A stretch of 64,000 nucleotides of DNA from Leptospira brenneri (lineage in GTDB: Bacteria > Spirochaetota > Leptospiria > Leptospirales > Leptospiraceae), in NCBI RefSeq assembly GCF_002812125.1, contig NZ_NPDQ01000005.1:301683-365682 (forward strand). Reading direction: 5' to 3'. Both the position numbers and the translations under genes were made by a program. Positions 51,377 through 61,985 of this stretch are shown here, one piece after another; positions within the stretch are counted from its first letter, which is position 1; every line of letters begins with the position of its first letter. The notes below the pieces were generated by a model. That model searched no databases. It was not told the DNA's origin and worked only from the letters and a program-made list of their open reading frames with translations.

Positions 51377-52467
51377 CCAATTTCCCATCCGCGTAAATTA
51401 AGTGGATTGATTTCAGCTTCTGCATAAACCCCACCTGCTGTGATTCCAAAATATTTATTAAAAAACATAGTCACTGATCCGCGTACTTCCCAAGCAGCTA
51501 AAACAGGATTTCGTCTCACATCAGAACGGAAGATTAAAAATTTAAAAGGACTGTATTGTAACCGAAGTCCCACGTTTCCAAATTCTTTATTGATCGAATT
51601 GTAAAGTGGAAGGGCATAAGCACTTCCTAAACCTTGATAGGCCCAAGCGTTGGCAATGGCACTTGGGTCGGATGGTAATAATAGTTGGTCTGACCTTTGG
51701 GCAATTCCTACCGTAGAGAAAACATTCGCATAAAACCTTGCGTCCCGATACTGAAGGTATGGTTCGATTTCCCAGTTTTTGAAATATGTAGATTTGAATC
51801 CAATTGTGAAGCTATTAATTCTCATATTATCATTCAATTGGATTTTAGGAAAGGCTACATAATGGTTGGAAACATTTGTTGATTCCAATACATTTTCCCA
51901 TTGGTAATTGCCTGTTCTTTGAAATTGTCGAACAGAGAATACAGTGGCAAAACTATCTGTGATTTTTTGAGTATAGTCAACTCGAATGTTTCGAACAATA
52001 TGTTCGGAAGAAGAATCAAAAGAACGAACGGGAACAGTTCCTTGGTGTGCGGGAGACATTTTTAAATCCAAAGATGTATACCCATAAGCAAACAACCATT
52101 TGTCGTTCATAAGTGTAAAAAGAGATCCTTGGTTGGTTCCTGTTCCTTCTGAAGGAAAGTTTGTGGTTCCGGCACTGGTAAGGCCAGTCCGTTTCCCTAT
52201 GCCTGGATTGATTTGTAATCCCGTATTTGGATCCCTATGAGCGAAGGGGATATTGGGATTGGTTTGGATATCTGCCTTTCCCGTTCCTGCATAAAAGAGA
52301 AATCTCCACCTTTCTTTCTCCGATTTCTCGTCATCCGGTGTAGTCGTAACCGTTTGAGGAAGATCGTTTGTTTGGGGTAGGCCCTGCGGTGTTTTTGGCG
52401 TAGATTGTGCCAAAATAGGAAAAAAAGCGAAAAGAAATAAGGTTAGGGTCCATCGAAATTGTTTCAT
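51352..52467 (-). CDS. Barrel-like outer membrane protein
   Basis: A 371-residue protein with a signal peptide (LTLFLFAFFPILAQST), a Pro/Thr-rich spacer and then a long series of amphipathic strands ending WEIGPTFTYLF, with the terminal aromatic residue expected of an outer-membrane barrel. It is transcribed towards the sulfatase operon and lies inside the sulfate-ester locus, so it may form a channel for sulfated substrates, but no motif shows this. The family is not recognised. Confidence 0.78.
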   Translation of the reverse strand: MKQFRWTLTLFLFAFFPILAQSTPKTPQGLPQTNDLPQTVTTTPDDEKSEKERWRFLFYAGTGKADIQTNPNIPFAHRDPNTGLQINPGIGKRTGLTSAGTTNFPSEGTGTNQGSLFTLMNDKWLFAYGYTSLDLKMSPAHQGTVPVRSFDSSSEHIVRNIRVDYTQKITDSFATVFSVRQFQRTGNYQWENVLESTNVSNHYVAFPKIQLNDNMRINSFTIGFKSTYFKNWEIEPYLQYRDARFYANVFSTVGIAQRSDQLLLPSDPSAIANAWAYQGLGSAYALPLYNSINKEFGNVGLRLQYSPFKFLIFRSDVRRNPVLAAWEVRGSVTMFFNKYFGITAGGVYAEAEINPLNLRGWEIGPTFTYLF

Positions 52468-52908
52468 TAGGTCTCTCTATAAGTGTTTTGGACACTGTTC
52501 TCTTAAGTGGGTAGAGAGATAGGCCGAAATCTGTTATTGCAGAAATATATCCAATATATTGTATATTGTGCATAGTGATTCGTTTAGGATGGGAAGTTTT
52601 TTTTAATTGGAATTGGATCATTGGAGAAGAGGTATATAGCAACTGTTTGGTGATTTAAAATTCTCACCTTTTGCATCTGCAAGATAACTTAATTCTCTCT
52701 CTCAATATATATATGAATTACAGTGTTTGGAACTAATATTGTTTTTAGAAATCTTCGGTATATCTGATAAAGTTTTTTTCTTTGTTCGTAACTCCGATGG
52801 ATTATACAATTCGTACAATTGAATGTATTAAACTGGTAAGTTCCCATAATTGAATTTTAAAACTAAGTTTCATTTCTAGTCTCTTTATTGGTTTGATAGA
52901 TTCAGCTT
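52468..52908. other. Divergent control region, 441 nt
   Basis: This gap separates the barrel-like protein gene from the divergent alkylsulfatase gene. It is AT-rich, with short direct and inverted TATAT-type runs (for example AATATATCCAATATATTG near 52555) but no clear paired operator. Small reverse frames here are not supported. Promoters for both genes should lie in it. Confidence 0.5.
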
Positions 52909-54669
52909 ATGAAATCCATTTTTCGATCCCTATGTATATTTATTTTTTTACTCCAATTCCATGTTTGTCATTCGGCAAAACAAAAAGAAGGAACAAATGA
53001 TACTCACAAACTGCATTTAGAGGAATTTAATGTAGAGTTTGAAAAGAAAATTTATGAAGTGGCGCCGGGAGTTTATTCGGCAGTAGGGTATGGGATTGCC
53101 AATTCCATCTTACTTGTTGGTAAGGATGGATTAATCGTTATCGATACTTTAGATGAGATAGAAGCATCCAAACAAGTTCTAGAAGAATTTAGAAAAATAT
53201 CAAAACTACCAATCAAAGCAATTATCTATACCCATAGTCATCCAGACCATATTTTTGGTTCTGTAACTTTTGTTTCGGGAGAATCACCAGAAGTATATGC
53301 GCATGAGAGTTTGTTACCTGCAGTTCAAAAACTGGCAAGTGAGACCACTCCCATCATTGGAACAAGAAGTGCTCGGATGTTTGGAAATTATTTAGAAAAA
53401 AGTGATTTGGTAAACGTAGGAATTGGTCCTTACCAAGGATACAATGCCGATACAAAATTGGATTTTGTTCCTCCTACAAAAACATTTAGAGATAGTTTGG
53501 AAATTGAAGTATCTGGAATTCGTTTGAAGCTGATCCACGCACCAGGTGAAACAGACGATCAAATTTATATCTATCATCCAGAAAAAAATATTTTATTTGT
53601 CGGAGATAATTTTTACAAAGCCTTTCCAAACCTTTATACCATCAGGGGGACTTGGTTTCGTAGTTTAAAAAATTGGTATCAATCTTTGGATATCATCAGG
53701 AATTTAAAGCCGGAACATCTAGTTCCAAGTCACGGCAAACCAGTATCAGGAAAAACATATATTTATGATATTGTTACCGATTACAGAGATGCCGTACAAT
53801 TTGTACATGATCAGTCCCTTCGTGGAATCAATGCCGGATACCACCCGGATGATTTGGTTGAATTTGTAAAACTCCCCGATCATTTAAAAAAATCTCCCTA
53901 CCTCCAAGAAGTGTATGGAAAAGTGTCTTGGTCGGTTCGTTCCGCATTTACCGGGAATCTGGGTTGGTTTAGTGGTGACTCAGCAGAATTACAACCACTA
54001 GATCGGAAGGCTTATGCGGATTTGATTGTGGATCTTGCGGGAGGAAAAGAGAATCTATTAAAATATACAAAAAGTAAATTACAATCCAAAGAATACCAAG
54101 CGGTTTTGAGTTTGTCTGGGTATCTACTTCGAAATGATCCAAAATTAACAGATGTGGTTCCTTTGCGAATTGAAGCTTTGGAAAATTTAGGCCAACTAGA
54201 ATCGAATGCGAATGCAAAACATTATTATCTTACAGAGGCTTTGGAATTGAGAAACAAGTTTGTCGCTAAAATCAAAGTAAGGCCAAGTCCTGCTCTATTA
54301 CGACGTTATCCTGTTAAGGTAATTCTTAGCAGTTTTGTTACAAACTTAGATCCAAACGCTAGTATCGATTCTGATGAAAAAGTAGGTTTTGTTTTTTCTG
54401 ATACAAAAGAATCGTATACCATTTATGTCAGGAAGGGTATTGCAGAAGTGATCCCTGGTTTACTAGAGGATTCGAAGATTGTTGTGGAACTTGATTCCCA
54501 AGATTGGAAAGAAATGTTAGTAAAAATTAAAAACCCAATTACTACTCTACCTAAATTTACTTATAAAAAAGGTGGGCTTTTGGCTTTTACTCAGTTTTTG
54601 AAAAAGTTTTCTCCGAAAGAACAAATTCTCTCTTCGCAAATTCCTGTTTACCAATCAATCGGGAAGTAG
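52909..54669 (+). CDS. SdsA-like alkylsulfatase (metallo-beta-lactamase fold)
   Basis: A 586-residue exported enzyme with a lipobox-like signal ([11 protein letters not shown]). [11 protein letters not shown] (residues 108-118) is the zinc motif of linear alkylsulfatases. [20 protein letters not shown] followed by [12 protein letters not shown] matches the SdsA1/BDS1 pattern, a dimerisation region follows around 300-400, and the C-terminal 130 residues look like the SCP2-type domain that binds the alkyl chain. The likely reaction is release of sulfate from primary alkyl sulfates. Its 3' end overlaps the convergent SDR gene by 22 nt. It is shorter than the 650-residue secreted enzymes but has all parts. 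Confidence 0.86.
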   Translation: MKSIFRSLCIFIFLLQFHVCHSAKQKEGTNDTHKLHLEEFNVEFEKKIYEVAPGVYSAVGYGIANSILLVGKDGLIVIDTLDEIEASKQVLEEFRKISKLPIKAIIYTHSHPDHIFGSVTFVSGESPEVYAHESLLPAVQKLASETTPIIGTRSARMFGNYLEKSDLVNVGIGPYQGYNADTKLDFVPPTKTFRDSLEIEVSGIRLKLIHAPGETDDQIYIYHPEKNILFVGDNFYKAFPNLYTIRGTWFRSLKNWYQSLDIIRNLKPEHLVPSHGKPVSGKTYIYDIVTDYRDAVQFVHDQSLRGINAGYHPDDLVEFVKLPDHLKKSPYLQEVYGKVSWSVRSAFTGNLGWFSGDSAELQPLDRKAYADLIVDLAGGKENLLKYTKSKLQSKEYQAVLSLSGYLLRNDPKLTDVVPLRIEALENLGQLESNANAKHYYLTEALELRNKFVAKIKVRPSPALLRRYPVKVILSSFVTNLDPNASIDSDEKVGFVFSDTKESYTIYVRKGIAEVIPGLLEDSKIVVELDSQDWKEMLVKIKNPITTLPKFTYKKGGLLAFTQFLKKFSPKEQILSSQIPVYQSIGK

Positions 54670-56168
54670 TCTTTTAAAAATTTCCCGATCCAGTGTTTCC
54701 CTGTATTGGCACCGTCAAACAGGGGATCAACGACTCTCGCAGCTCCATCCACAATATCAAGTGGTGGTTGGAAATCATGTAAGTCTTGTTTTCTTTTCGC
54801 AAGTTCCACTGGATCTTCGTCGGTAACCCATCCCGTATCCACCGCATTCATAAAAATTCCGTCCTTCGCAAAATCTTCTGCGGAGGTATGAGTCATCATA
54901 TTCAGGGCAGCTTTTGCCATATTGGTATGAGGATGGCGGTCTTCTTTTTTGAATCTATGGAATTTCCCTTCCATGGCTGAAACATTAATGATATGTTTTT
55001 TTCCTGTATTGTCTCTTCGCATTAGACCAACGAGACGGTTACAAAGGACAAAGGGTGCAACGGCATTCACTAATTGAACTTCCAACATTTCGGAAGTATT
55101 GATTTCTCCAAGTCGCAGTCGCCAACTGTTTGTTTTGCGAAGATCTACTTGTTGTAAATCGGCATCCAATTCTCCTTCTGGAAAAACCGCTTCCAATTCA
55201 TTTGAATTGTCATGAGAATAGGGGATTTGTGAAAGTGCCGCTGAGGAACGGATCCCCACACCCGGTGTTTTGTGATTCCAACTGACTGCCAGTGCGGTGG
55301 CAGTATCTTTCATTTCTGAATCAGACCGGTAAGAATCTAATTCTTGTTTGCAGTGTTGGTAAAAACTAAGTAACTTTTGTGCATCTGTAGGTAACTCGGA
55401 AATACTCAGTTTTTCTACGTCAAGTAGATGGCCATAAAAGCCGGGAGGTCGTCTTACCGTTTGTGCTGCATTATTGATAAGAATATCTAATCTTTCTAAA
55501 TGAGTTTCTAAAAATTTACAAAAAATTTCTACACTTGGTGTATGTCTCAAGTCCAAACCAAAAATTTGTAATCGATCCTTCCATAAATGAAAATCAACTT
55601 CTTTGGAAAAACGTATTGCCGAATCATTGGGAAATCTAGTTGTAGCAATGACTCTAGAACCAGAGCGTAACAAGAGTAAGGTTGCTTGATACCCAATTTT
55701 TAAACGAGACCCTGTAATCACTGCCACGGTTCCTTTTAGATCTGCTGTCTGAAACCTTTTCGAATAATTGAGTTCTGAGCAATTAGGACACATTGCATCA
55801 TAAAAAAAATGGAGTTTAGTAAACGGTGTTTTGCAAATATAACAAGGTTTTGGGGTCAGGAGTTCTTCCGCTTTGTCCCAAGACCATCCCGCTGAATTGG
55901 AAATTTGTAAAGGTGCTTTGAAAACGGTAGTTTCTCTTGCTCGTCTGATTCCTGTTAAAGCAGTTTTTTGTTTTTCCTGAATTTTGAGTGTTTGTTTTTT
56001 TTCAACGCGAACAGTTCTGTTCCTTTTGCGTACTTCGTTACGGTCAGGGCGTGAAATTTTTCCACATAGGATCATTAATTCCAATCGTTTTTCTTCGGAA
56101 ATAGTTACAAGTTCCTTGGGAGAATCCAAAAGAGCCTTTAGATCTTGTAACAAAGAATCAATGTCCAT
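54648..56168 (-). CDS. Zinc-ribbon/short-chain dehydrogenase fusion lacking the usual catalytic Tyr
   Basis: A 506-residue cytoplasmic protein. Residues 1-100 are charged and helical; residues 109-130 form a four-Cys ribbon (CYIC at 109-112, CPNC at 127-130). A Rossmann domain follows with TGSRLKIG (152-159) in place of TGxxxGIG and NNAAQTV as the NNAG-type motif. The Ser step is present as INVSAMEG, but where YxxxK is expected the sequence reads [11 protein letters not shown], so Thr replaces Tyr before the Lys. It may bind NAD(P) without normal SDR chemistry or use another residue. Unlinked neighbours give no clue to substrate. Confidence 0.8.
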   Translation of the reverse strand: MDIDSLLQDLKALLDSPKELVTISEEKRLELMILCGKISRPDRNEVRKRNRTVRVEKKQTLKIQEKQKTALTGIRRARETTVFKAPLQISNSAGWSWDKAEELLTPKPCYICKTPFTKLHFFYDAMCPNCSELNYSKRFQTADLKGTVAVITGSRLKIGYQATLLLLRSGSRVIATTRFPNDSAIRFSKEVDFHLWKDRLQIFGLDLRHTPSVEIFCKFLETHLERLDILINNAAQTVRRPPGFYGHLLDVEKLSISELPTDAQKLLSFYQHCKQELDSYRSDSEMKDTATALAVSWNHKTPGVGIRSSAALSQIPYSHDNSNELEAVFPEGELDADLQQVDLRKTNSWRLRLGEINTSEMLEVQLVNAVAPFVLCNRLVGLMRRDNTGKKHIINVSAMEGKFHRFKKEDRHPHTNMAKAALNMMTHTSAEDFAKDGIFMNAVDTGWVTDEDPVELAKRKQDLHDFQPPLDIVDGAARVVDPLFDGANTGKHWIGKFLKDYFPIDW

Positions 56169-56238
56169 AGAACCAGAGTTTTGGTAGGCGATGGTGAATC
56201 AAGTATCTATCACAGATACCCTCTTGAAAAGAGGAGAC

Positions 56239-57363
56239 CTATTTTTTAAGAATGGAGAGTAAATTGAATTCTACAAGAATGCTCCAAGGTCTTTTGCTTT
56301 GTCCAATTCGTACTGGTTTTAGAATCCTTGCGGTATTTGTTTTGTCGATAAAAGTAAAACTTTCCCCTTTCTGAATGGCTCTTTTGGCTTCTTCACTGAG
56401 GAGTTCGGCAACAGTGCCTAAAAATTCAATTTCTGGATGAGAGGCAAAGTTTCCGTTGTAAGTGATCAGGGAAGTTTTACCAATCCCAAATAGTTTTTTT
56501 GGTGAAAGCTCTGCTTGTAATTGTTCCAGGGAAAAATCGGCTCCCAGAATCCCTGCAAATTTAGAATGGAGAAATAGATTGGTCATTAGACTTGTCATCT
56601 TTACTGTTTTTCCTTCGATAGGATAATCGTAAGGTTCCATCATCACATCTTCCCCTAAATCACGAGGAAGAGTATACCATTCATCTTCGCCGGCAGTATC
56701 ATAACCCTGTAATGGTTCTATCGAAATTTTTCCAGTATGTCTATGGCAATAAGGAACAAATCTTCCTTTGGAATCGTGACCTTCCTTGTTTGAATAATCA
56801 GTATCCATAAAATCAATGGCATTTGGTTCACAACAAATTGCATAAGCAAGTTGTTGTTCATTTTGTATTAAGTATTCTTGTAGAATGAGAAGTAAATGTT
56901 CTCGTTTCATTCCTACGTTTGCATGGACTAAACTTTGGATTAAAAACTTTAAACCATATAGCGATGTTGCCATAATATAAAATTTTGATTCGAGTTCTTT
57001 GGCAATATTACTCGTCCAAAGTTCTGCATATTCTAGGATGGATTGTTTTTCCATCTCAATGACATCAAAGTTTGCTGAAGAGTTTTCAATGTTAATACGA
57101 GATAAAATTTCCGAAATCTTTTTCGTTGCTTCGGAAGTTTGAAAAGATAACTTAGTCACTTCATTTGCTACAATTTCAAACCCACGTCCATGTTCTCCTG
57201 CTCTTGCTGCTTCAATCGAAGCATTGAGTGCTAGGAGATTGGTTTGTTTAGCAATTTGTTGGATAGATCCTGCAACGGAACCAATTTCTTTAGATCTCTC
57301 TCCGAATGAATCGATAAGATCTTTCAGTTTTCTCATTCCTAAGTTAGAGTAATTGTCTTCCAT
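56239..57363 (-). CDS. Soluble chemoreceptor-like protein: MCP hairpin first, Cache-like sensor second
   Basis: A 374-residue protein with no membrane segment. The first about 100 residues are the chemotaxis signalling tip ([20 protein letters not shown], then [17 protein letters not shown]). The rest is a sensor-like domain ([58 protein letters not shown]) with the pattern of a Cache/PDC fold. In ordinary receptors the sensor comes first and is outside the membrane. Here order and location are reversed, and the long coiled coils are very short. It could couple to CheA/CheW in the cytoplasm, but this is inference. Confidence 0.8.
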   Translation of the reverse strand: MEDNYSNLGMRKLKDLIDSFGERSKEIGSVAGSIQQIAKQTNLLALNASIEAARAGEHGRGFEIVANEVTKLSFQTSEATKKISEILSRINIENSSANFDVIEMEKQSILEYAELWTSNIAKELESKFYIMATSLYGLKFLIQSLVHANVGMKREHLLLILQEYLIQNEQQLAYAICCEPNAIDFMDTDYSNKEGHDSKGRFVPYCHRHTGKISIEPLQGYDTAGEDEWYTLPRDLGEDVMMEPYDYPIEGKTVKMTSLMTNLFLHSKFAGILGADFSLEQLQAELSPKKLFGIGKTSLITYNGNFASHPEIEFLGTVAELLSEEAKRAIQKGESFTFIDKTNTARILKPVRIGQSKRPWSILVEFNLLSILKK

Positions 57364-57422
57364 ATCTTATCCTTGTCGTTTGAAATAAACCTTCTTATAT
57401 AGTATCGGATATTTAGACTCTG

Positions 57423-59225
57423 CTATTGATATCCAGCTTGTTGTAATCGAAATAGTTTTTCATATTTTCCTTTCTTTGATAGAAGTTCTTCATGACTTCC
57501 CCATTCTGTTTTTTTACCTTGCTCTAATACTAAAATTTGATCAGCAATTCTTACAGTAGAGAATCGGTGTGAGATTAAAATTACAGTTTTACCTTGTGTG
57601 TGTTCTCTAAAATGTTCGAAGACTTTCATTTCTGCTTCTGCATCAATAGCGGATGTAGGTTCATCCAAAATTAAAATGTCTGCATGAGAACGCATAAATG
57701 CACGTGCTAGTGCAATTTTTTGCCATTGTCCTCCTGATAATTCTCTTCCATCTTTGAACCATTTTCCAAGTCTTGTTTCATATCCATTTTCTAAATTTGT
57801 TACAAATTCGTGTGCCATTCCTAATTTAGCTGCAGGGATCCATTCTGTTTCTGATTGGACTTTGTGAACATCACCCATACCGATGTTCTCTCCCACTTTG
57901 AATTGGTATTGGACAAAGTTTTGAAAGATAACACCAAATCTCTTGCGTAATGTTTCTTCATCCCAATCTTCTAAGTTAATTCCATCTAAGTATATATTGC
58001 CAGATGTAGGAGAATACAAACGAGTGAGGAGTTTGATAAGTGTTGTTTTTCCTGAACCATTTTCACCTACGATAGCAAGTTTTTCTCCTGGTTTTAATTC
58101 AAAACTAACATTAGATAAAGATGCTTGTTTAGAGCCAGGGTATTGAAAGGAAACGGAATCAAAAACGATTCCTAGTTTTTGGTGATTGCCTTTTGCATTT
58201 CCGTATTGTTTGAGGATTGGCAGATCTAAAAATTCCATAAGATTTTCTATATACAGATGATCTTCATAAATACCTCCAAAAGCAGAAAGGGCATTCGAAA
58301 ATGTGCTTTGTCCTTGCCTGAAAATGACAAGGTACATTGTCATTTCTCCTAATGAAATTTTATGTAGGAGTGCCAAACATACGATCCAAACATAGGACCC
58401 ATAAAACGCAAATTGGCTTAGTAGTCCGAGTAAAAAGCTGAAAATTCCTTTATAGATAGTAAGTTTTTTATCCTCCTTATAAATCCTTTGGAAGTTATTC
58501 TTATATCGATTCAAGAATTCTTTACCCAAGTTAAATAGTAAAATTTCTTTAGCATTGTCTTCTCTTGCCATAAGAGTTTCTAGATAAACTTGTTCTCTGG
58601 TTTCTTTTGCTTTCCAACGGAACAATCGAAAACTATGATTGGAGAATTTTGTTTCTGCAATAAAAGAAGGAATCGAAGCGATAACTAAGATAAAAGAGGC
58701 AAGTGGAGAAAGTTTAATCAGAAGTCCAAAAAAACTAATGATGGTGACAGATGATTGGAGTATAGTGAAAAAACGAGTTACCATGGACAGTGGTTTTGAG
58801 GAGGCTTCCGTCCTTGCTTGTGTCATTTTATCGTAGGTTTCAGAATCTTCAAAATGAGTGAGTTCTAAACGAATTGCCTTTGATAAAATCCTTTCATTCA
58901 CTTCTTGTCCTAAACGAATGCGAAGTAAAGTGTAAGAGATATTGAATAATTTTTGTGTTCCAAAAAAGAGAATGGTAAGTAGTCCTTCCACATAAACTAA
59001 TTGAACTGCTTTAGATTGTAATAGATCAATCCACTGGTATGGTTGTAATCCAGAAAGCAAAATTGAATCAATGATTAGTTTCCCAATCCAGACAAGTAGA
59101 GAAGGAAATAAACCATTCGTTATGGTCAGGATGGAAATGAATAAAGTTAAAAAAGGAGAACTTTTGTAAGCCAAATCAAAGGCAATTCTCGAAGATTTCA
59201 AAATCCTTAAAAAGGTACTGAACAT
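57423..59225 (-). CDS. ABC exporter half-transporter
   Basis: A 600-residue protein with an N-terminal six-helix membrane domain (about residues 20-310) and a C-terminal ATPase. The Walker A is GENGSGKTT (about 386-394), the signature LSGGQWQK (about 495-502), the Walker B ILILDEPTSA (about 512-521) and the H-loop ISHRFS. It should act as a homodimeric exporter in the inner membrane; the substrate cannot be read (lipid, peptide and drug exporters share this form). The Gln-Trp after the signature GG is seen in a subgroup of peptide/antibiotic exporters. It lies 59 nt upstream of the soluble chemoreceptor gene. Confidence 0.92.
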   Translation of the reverse strand: MFSTFLRILKSSRIAFDLAYKSSPFLTLFISILTITNGLFPSLLVWIGKLIIDSILLSGLQPYQWIDLLQSKAVQLVYVEGLLTILFFGTQKLFNISYTLLRIRLGQEVNERILSKAIRLELTHFEDSETYDKMTQARTEASSKPLSMVTRFFTILQSSVTIISFFGLLIKLSPLASFILVIASIPSFIAETKFSNHSFRLFRWKAKETREQVYLETLMAREDNAKEILLFNLGKEFLNRYKNNFQRIYKEDKKLTIYKGIFSFLLGLLSQFAFYGSYVWIVCLALLHKISLGEMTMYLVIFRQGQSTFSNALSAFGGIYEDHLYIENLMEFLDLPILKQYGNAKGNHQKLGIVFDSVSFQYPGSKQASLSNVSFELKPGEKLAIVGENGSGKTTLIKLLTRLYSPTSGNIYLDGINLEDWDEETLRKRFGVIFQNFVQYQFKVGENIGMGDVHKVQSETEWIPAAKLGMAHEFVTNLENGYETRLGKWFKDGRELSGGQWQKIALARAFMRSHADILILDEPTSAIDAEAEMKVFEHFREHTQGKTVILISHRFSTVRIADQILVLEQGKKTEWGSHEELLSKKGKYEKLFRLQQAGYQ

Positions 59226-59344
59226 ACAAGTTAGATTGTTTTTGGCATTCGTTTTCGATACCTTTTTTTAGAACAATTCATCATTTGCTTTTAGAATTCT
59301 TGATTGCAATATCTTCTCGGAGAAGTAAGGATGATTACACAAGT

Positions 59345-60076
59345 ATGACAAAAGATCGTTTAGATAAAGTTCTTGGTAATTTCGGGTTAGGGTCTCGTTC
59401 AGATGTTAAGAAGGAAATTCATCAAGGGTTAGTCAAGGTGAACGGGGTGGTGGTCAAAGATCCAGGTTTTAAAGTTTCTCTTGCAGATGAAATTGTCTAT
59501 TATGAAGAGACATTGATTCGCAAAGAGTTTTATTATTTTATGATGAACAAAGCCCCCGATTGTATCACTGCAACAGAAGACCCGCGTGAAAAAACGGTAA
59601 TGGATTATCTAAGTGAAAGACATCGAAATATGAATTTGTTTCCGGTAGGTAGGTTGGATAAAGAAACAGAAGGTTTGTTATTATTTACCACTGACGGAAC
59701 TCTTGGTCATTATTACACCTCTCCTAAACATTTTGTAGAAAAAGAATATTACGCCGAAATTTCTGATTCTGTAACAAACGAGGATATACTTGCTTTTGAA
59801 AAGGGAGTTGTTTTGGATGATGGTTATCAAACTTTGCCAGCGAAACTTGCGATTCCAAATCTTGATTTTCCAAACGTAGTGACTGTTTGGTTAAAGGAAG
59901 GTAAGTATAGGCAAATTCGAAGGATGTTTCAAAGTTTAGGAAAAGAAGTCACTTATCTTAAACGAATGAAAATGGGAACCTTGGAATTGGATCCTTCGCT
60001 GCCACTTGGTAAATATAGAGAGTTAACCATCGATGAGGAAGTCCTTCTCAAACAAAAAACTCCAATCATTCAATAA
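59345..60076 (+). CDS. RsuA/RluB/E/F-family 16S or 23S rRNA pseudouridine synthase
   Basis: About 243 residues from ATG 59345 (MTKDRLDKVLGNFGLGSRSD), which begins exactly where the S4-like RNA-binding domain should; the upstream extension is not protein-like. The catalytic Asp is in VGRLDKETEGLLLFTTDG, and KEYYAEISD and KEGKYRQIRRMF are further family motifs. It isomerises a uridine in rRNA. Whether the target is 16S (RsuA) or 23S (RluB/E/F) cannot be settled from motifs, although the size and short S4 region favour RsuA. Its stop overlaps the convergent thioesterase gene by 11 nt. Confidence 0.92.
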   Translation: MTKDRLDKVLGNFGLGSRSDVKKEIHQGLVKVNGVVVKDPGFKVSLADEIVYYEETLIRKEFYYFMMNKAPDCITATEDPREKTVMDYLSERHRNMNLFPVGRLDKETEGLLLFTTDGTLGHYYTSPKHFVEKEYYAEISDSVTNEDILAFEKGVVLDDGYQTLPAKLAIPNLDFPNVVTVWLKEGKYRQIRRMFQSLGKEVTYLKRMKMGTLELDPSLPLGKYRELTIDEEVLLKQKTPIIQ

Positions 60077-60896
60077 ATCTTTCTATTTTATTAAAAAAGG
60101 CTTCTGGCGCTTTTCTGGGACGTGACTTGGAAAGTGAAACAAATAATTGTTCGTCTTTCATACTGACAAGTAAACGTCCACTCAGGTCTACTATGTCTTG
60201 CCTAAAGTAAAAACGAATTTTTTCAAAACTTTCAATCCAACTTAAAATTTTTACATGAGATCCTGGTTCCGGTTGTTTGTAGATTAAAATCTCCCCACCC
60301 ATAAAGAAAGTGGTGGCATCTGTCTCTTGAATTAAATTTAAATCTACGATTTCTTTAAAAAATAAAAAACGACCTTCTTCGAATATTTTCCAAATAGAAT
60401 CAGAAGGTAAATTCCAGAAACAGTTCATATCACTAAAGGGAATATAGTATTCGTGTTCCACTGTGTTTTGTTTGGCGGGTTTTGGGTGAATGGTAAATTG
60501 ATGAGGTGTTATATTGATTAAAGGGATATTTTCAATAATTATGTTTTTTTCATCCTGAACCAAACTAGATGTTGTTTCTAATTCACAAGCCTTTTTACCA
60601 TTTGGTCCCAGTATGTTTTGTTTCCATAATAGTAACCCTGAGTCCAAACGAAATACTTGTGTTTCTACTACCATTTCGGCATCTGCAAATTGTTGGTCCA
60701 AAAATCGCACATAAGTTGAGCCGGAAAGGTAACGAATATTTGCACTTAGCATTTGTTCAATGGAGTATCCGAATTCTTTTAATAATTCACATCTGGCATC
60801 GTAACCAAATTTTTCGTAGGTTCTGCTTGTGACATGGCGGTTCCAATCCAAATCAAAATGGCGGGTCGTTAAGTTTTTTCGAAAAATTTGACTCAT
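60066..60896 (-). CDS. Acyl-ACP thioesterase-like double-hotdog protein
   Basis: A 276-residue protein with two hotdog repeats. The first has TTRHFDLDWNRHVTSRTYEK, the DxNxHV motif of FatA/FatB and 4-hydroxybenzoyl-CoA-type thioesterases; the second contains DMNCFWNLPSD and LLVSMKDEQLFVSL. It probably hydrolyses an acyl thioester in the cytoplasm. The Asn and His of the first repeat are kept, whereas the second repeat appears to lack an active set, as in plant and bacterial acyl-ACP thioesterases. The chain specificity is unknown. Confidence 0.8.
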   Translation of the reverse strand: MSQIFRKNLTTRHFDLDWNRHVTSRTYEKFGYDARCELLKEFGYSIEQMLSANIRYLSGSTYVRFLDQQFADAEMVVETQVFRLDSGLLLWKQNILGPNGKKACELETTSSLVQDEKNIIIENIPLINITPHQFTIHPKPAKQNTVEHEYYIPFSDMNCFWNLPSDSIWKIFEEGRFLFFKEIVDLNLIQETDATTFFMGGEILIYKQPEPGSHVKILSWIESFEKIRFYFRQDIVDLSGRLLVSMKDEQLFVSLSKSRPRKAPEAFFNKIERFIE

Positions 60897-60953
60897 TCCA
60901 CTTTTTTCCTCGTTCTCTGTAAGTGGTAAAGTAGAATTCTACTTTAGTTTCTT

Positions 60954-61484
60954 TTATTGAAAGTGGCTCCCTAAAAGATTTGTAAGGAAATCTAAACTAT
61001 CCTTTTCGTCTATTAACTCGATAAAAAAAGGTAGTTGCCATTTTTGTGTTGTTAGTCCTTGTTTGTTGTTAGGTTTGTCCCAGGTCGGATAAACACGGAA
61101 CCCACGTTTTCCTTCTCGTTTTCCAGAAAGAATTCCTTTTTCATTTAATATCTGTTTTGTGAATATGAAAAATCCTGTTTTGGTTTTATTTTCTGTTACA
61201 ATGATAAAAAGGTCTATACCGTCTTTGATATGAAATGGTTCGATCGGACCTAGTTTACTTCTTTTCCAGAGCGTTACAAATTGTCCGATTTTTTTCGGTG
61301 TGATTTTTGCTTTTCTGTGACTAATCAGTTTATCTTTGATTTGAAACTGACATGCATCATATTCTAAACTTTCGCACTCTAAGAGAATGTTTTGGATAGA
61401 TAAACCAAGTTTATCGAATAAACTTTCTTTTGTATTCTTCAAAAAGGATGGGATTTTTTCCATCTCAGTAAAATTTGTTTTCAT
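60954..61484 (-). CDS. MepB-like protein
   Basis: About 176 residues from ATG 61484 (MKTNFTEMEK); a TTG at 61517 would add 11 residues and overlap the SMR gene. FQIKDKLISHRKAKITPKKI, GQFVTLWKRSKLGPIEPF and KREGKRGFRVYPTWDKP are the landmarks of the MepB family, named from the staphylococcal mepRAB operon and of unknown biochemical function. It directly follows the SMR efflux gene, an arrangement that recalls mepA-mepB although the pump family is different. Confidence 0.82.
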   Translation of the reverse strand: MKTNFTEMEKIPSFLKNTKESLFDKLGLSIQNILLECESLEYDACQFQIKDKLISHRKAKITPKKIGQFVTLWKRSKLGPIEPFHIKDGIDLFIIVTENKTKTGFFIFTKQILNEKGILSGKREGKRGFRVYPTWDKPNNKQGLTTQKWQLPFFIELIDEKDSLDFLTNLLGSHFQ

Positions 61485-61503
61485 AGACTTTGATTTTTTG
61501 CCT

Positions 61504-61836
61504 TTAGTGGGAAACAAATTTTAATCCAACCACTGATAGAACGAGGGTGGACAGGAAAAACATTCTCCAAAACTCGATAGGTTCTCTAAAAAAGAAAATC
61601 CCGATCAGCACGGTTCCGACAGCTCCGATCCCAGTCCAGACTGCATAACTTGTTCCGATTGGTAGGGATTCGGTCACTTTGATTAATAAAGCCATACTGA
61701 TCAGTAAGGAAACGAAAAATCCAAAATACCAAAGAAGGGCTTCATTTCCTATGGTTTCTTTTGCCTTTCCCAAGCAGAAGGCAAACATAACTTCAAAAAG
61801 ACCAGCAATAAAGAGTAAAATCCAGTTCATATTCAC
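61504..61836 (-). CDS. SMR-family small multidrug/quaternary-cation exporter
   Basis: A 110-residue protein with four transmembrane helices. The conserved Glu in helix 1 is in AGLFEVMFAFCLG, and LPIGTSYAVWTGIGAVGTVL is the SMR signature of helix 3. The SugE/Gdx branch (guanidinium) and the Qac branch differ at only a few positions; I cannot assign it firmly. I saw no guanidine riboswitch in the 200-nt gap upstream. It exports as a dual-topology dimer. The MepB-like gene is downstream on the same strand. Confidence 0.9.
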   Translation of the reverse strand: MNMNWILLFIAGLFEVMFAFCLGKAKETIGNEALLWYFGFFVSLLISMALLIKVTESLPIGTSYAVWTGIGAVGTVLIGIFFFREPIEFWRMFFLSTLVLSVVGLKFVSH

Positions 61837-61985
61837 TCCGTAAGTGATAACTTTTCTTTTTATCTTTGACTGTAAATCTTATATAACACGATTCTTTTGG
61901 GTTGGCCCATTTAAGATTTCCAATGGAATCAACTTTCAAAAATGGAAAAATACCCTTGGATTTCGCAAGGCATATTTTCTAAAAT

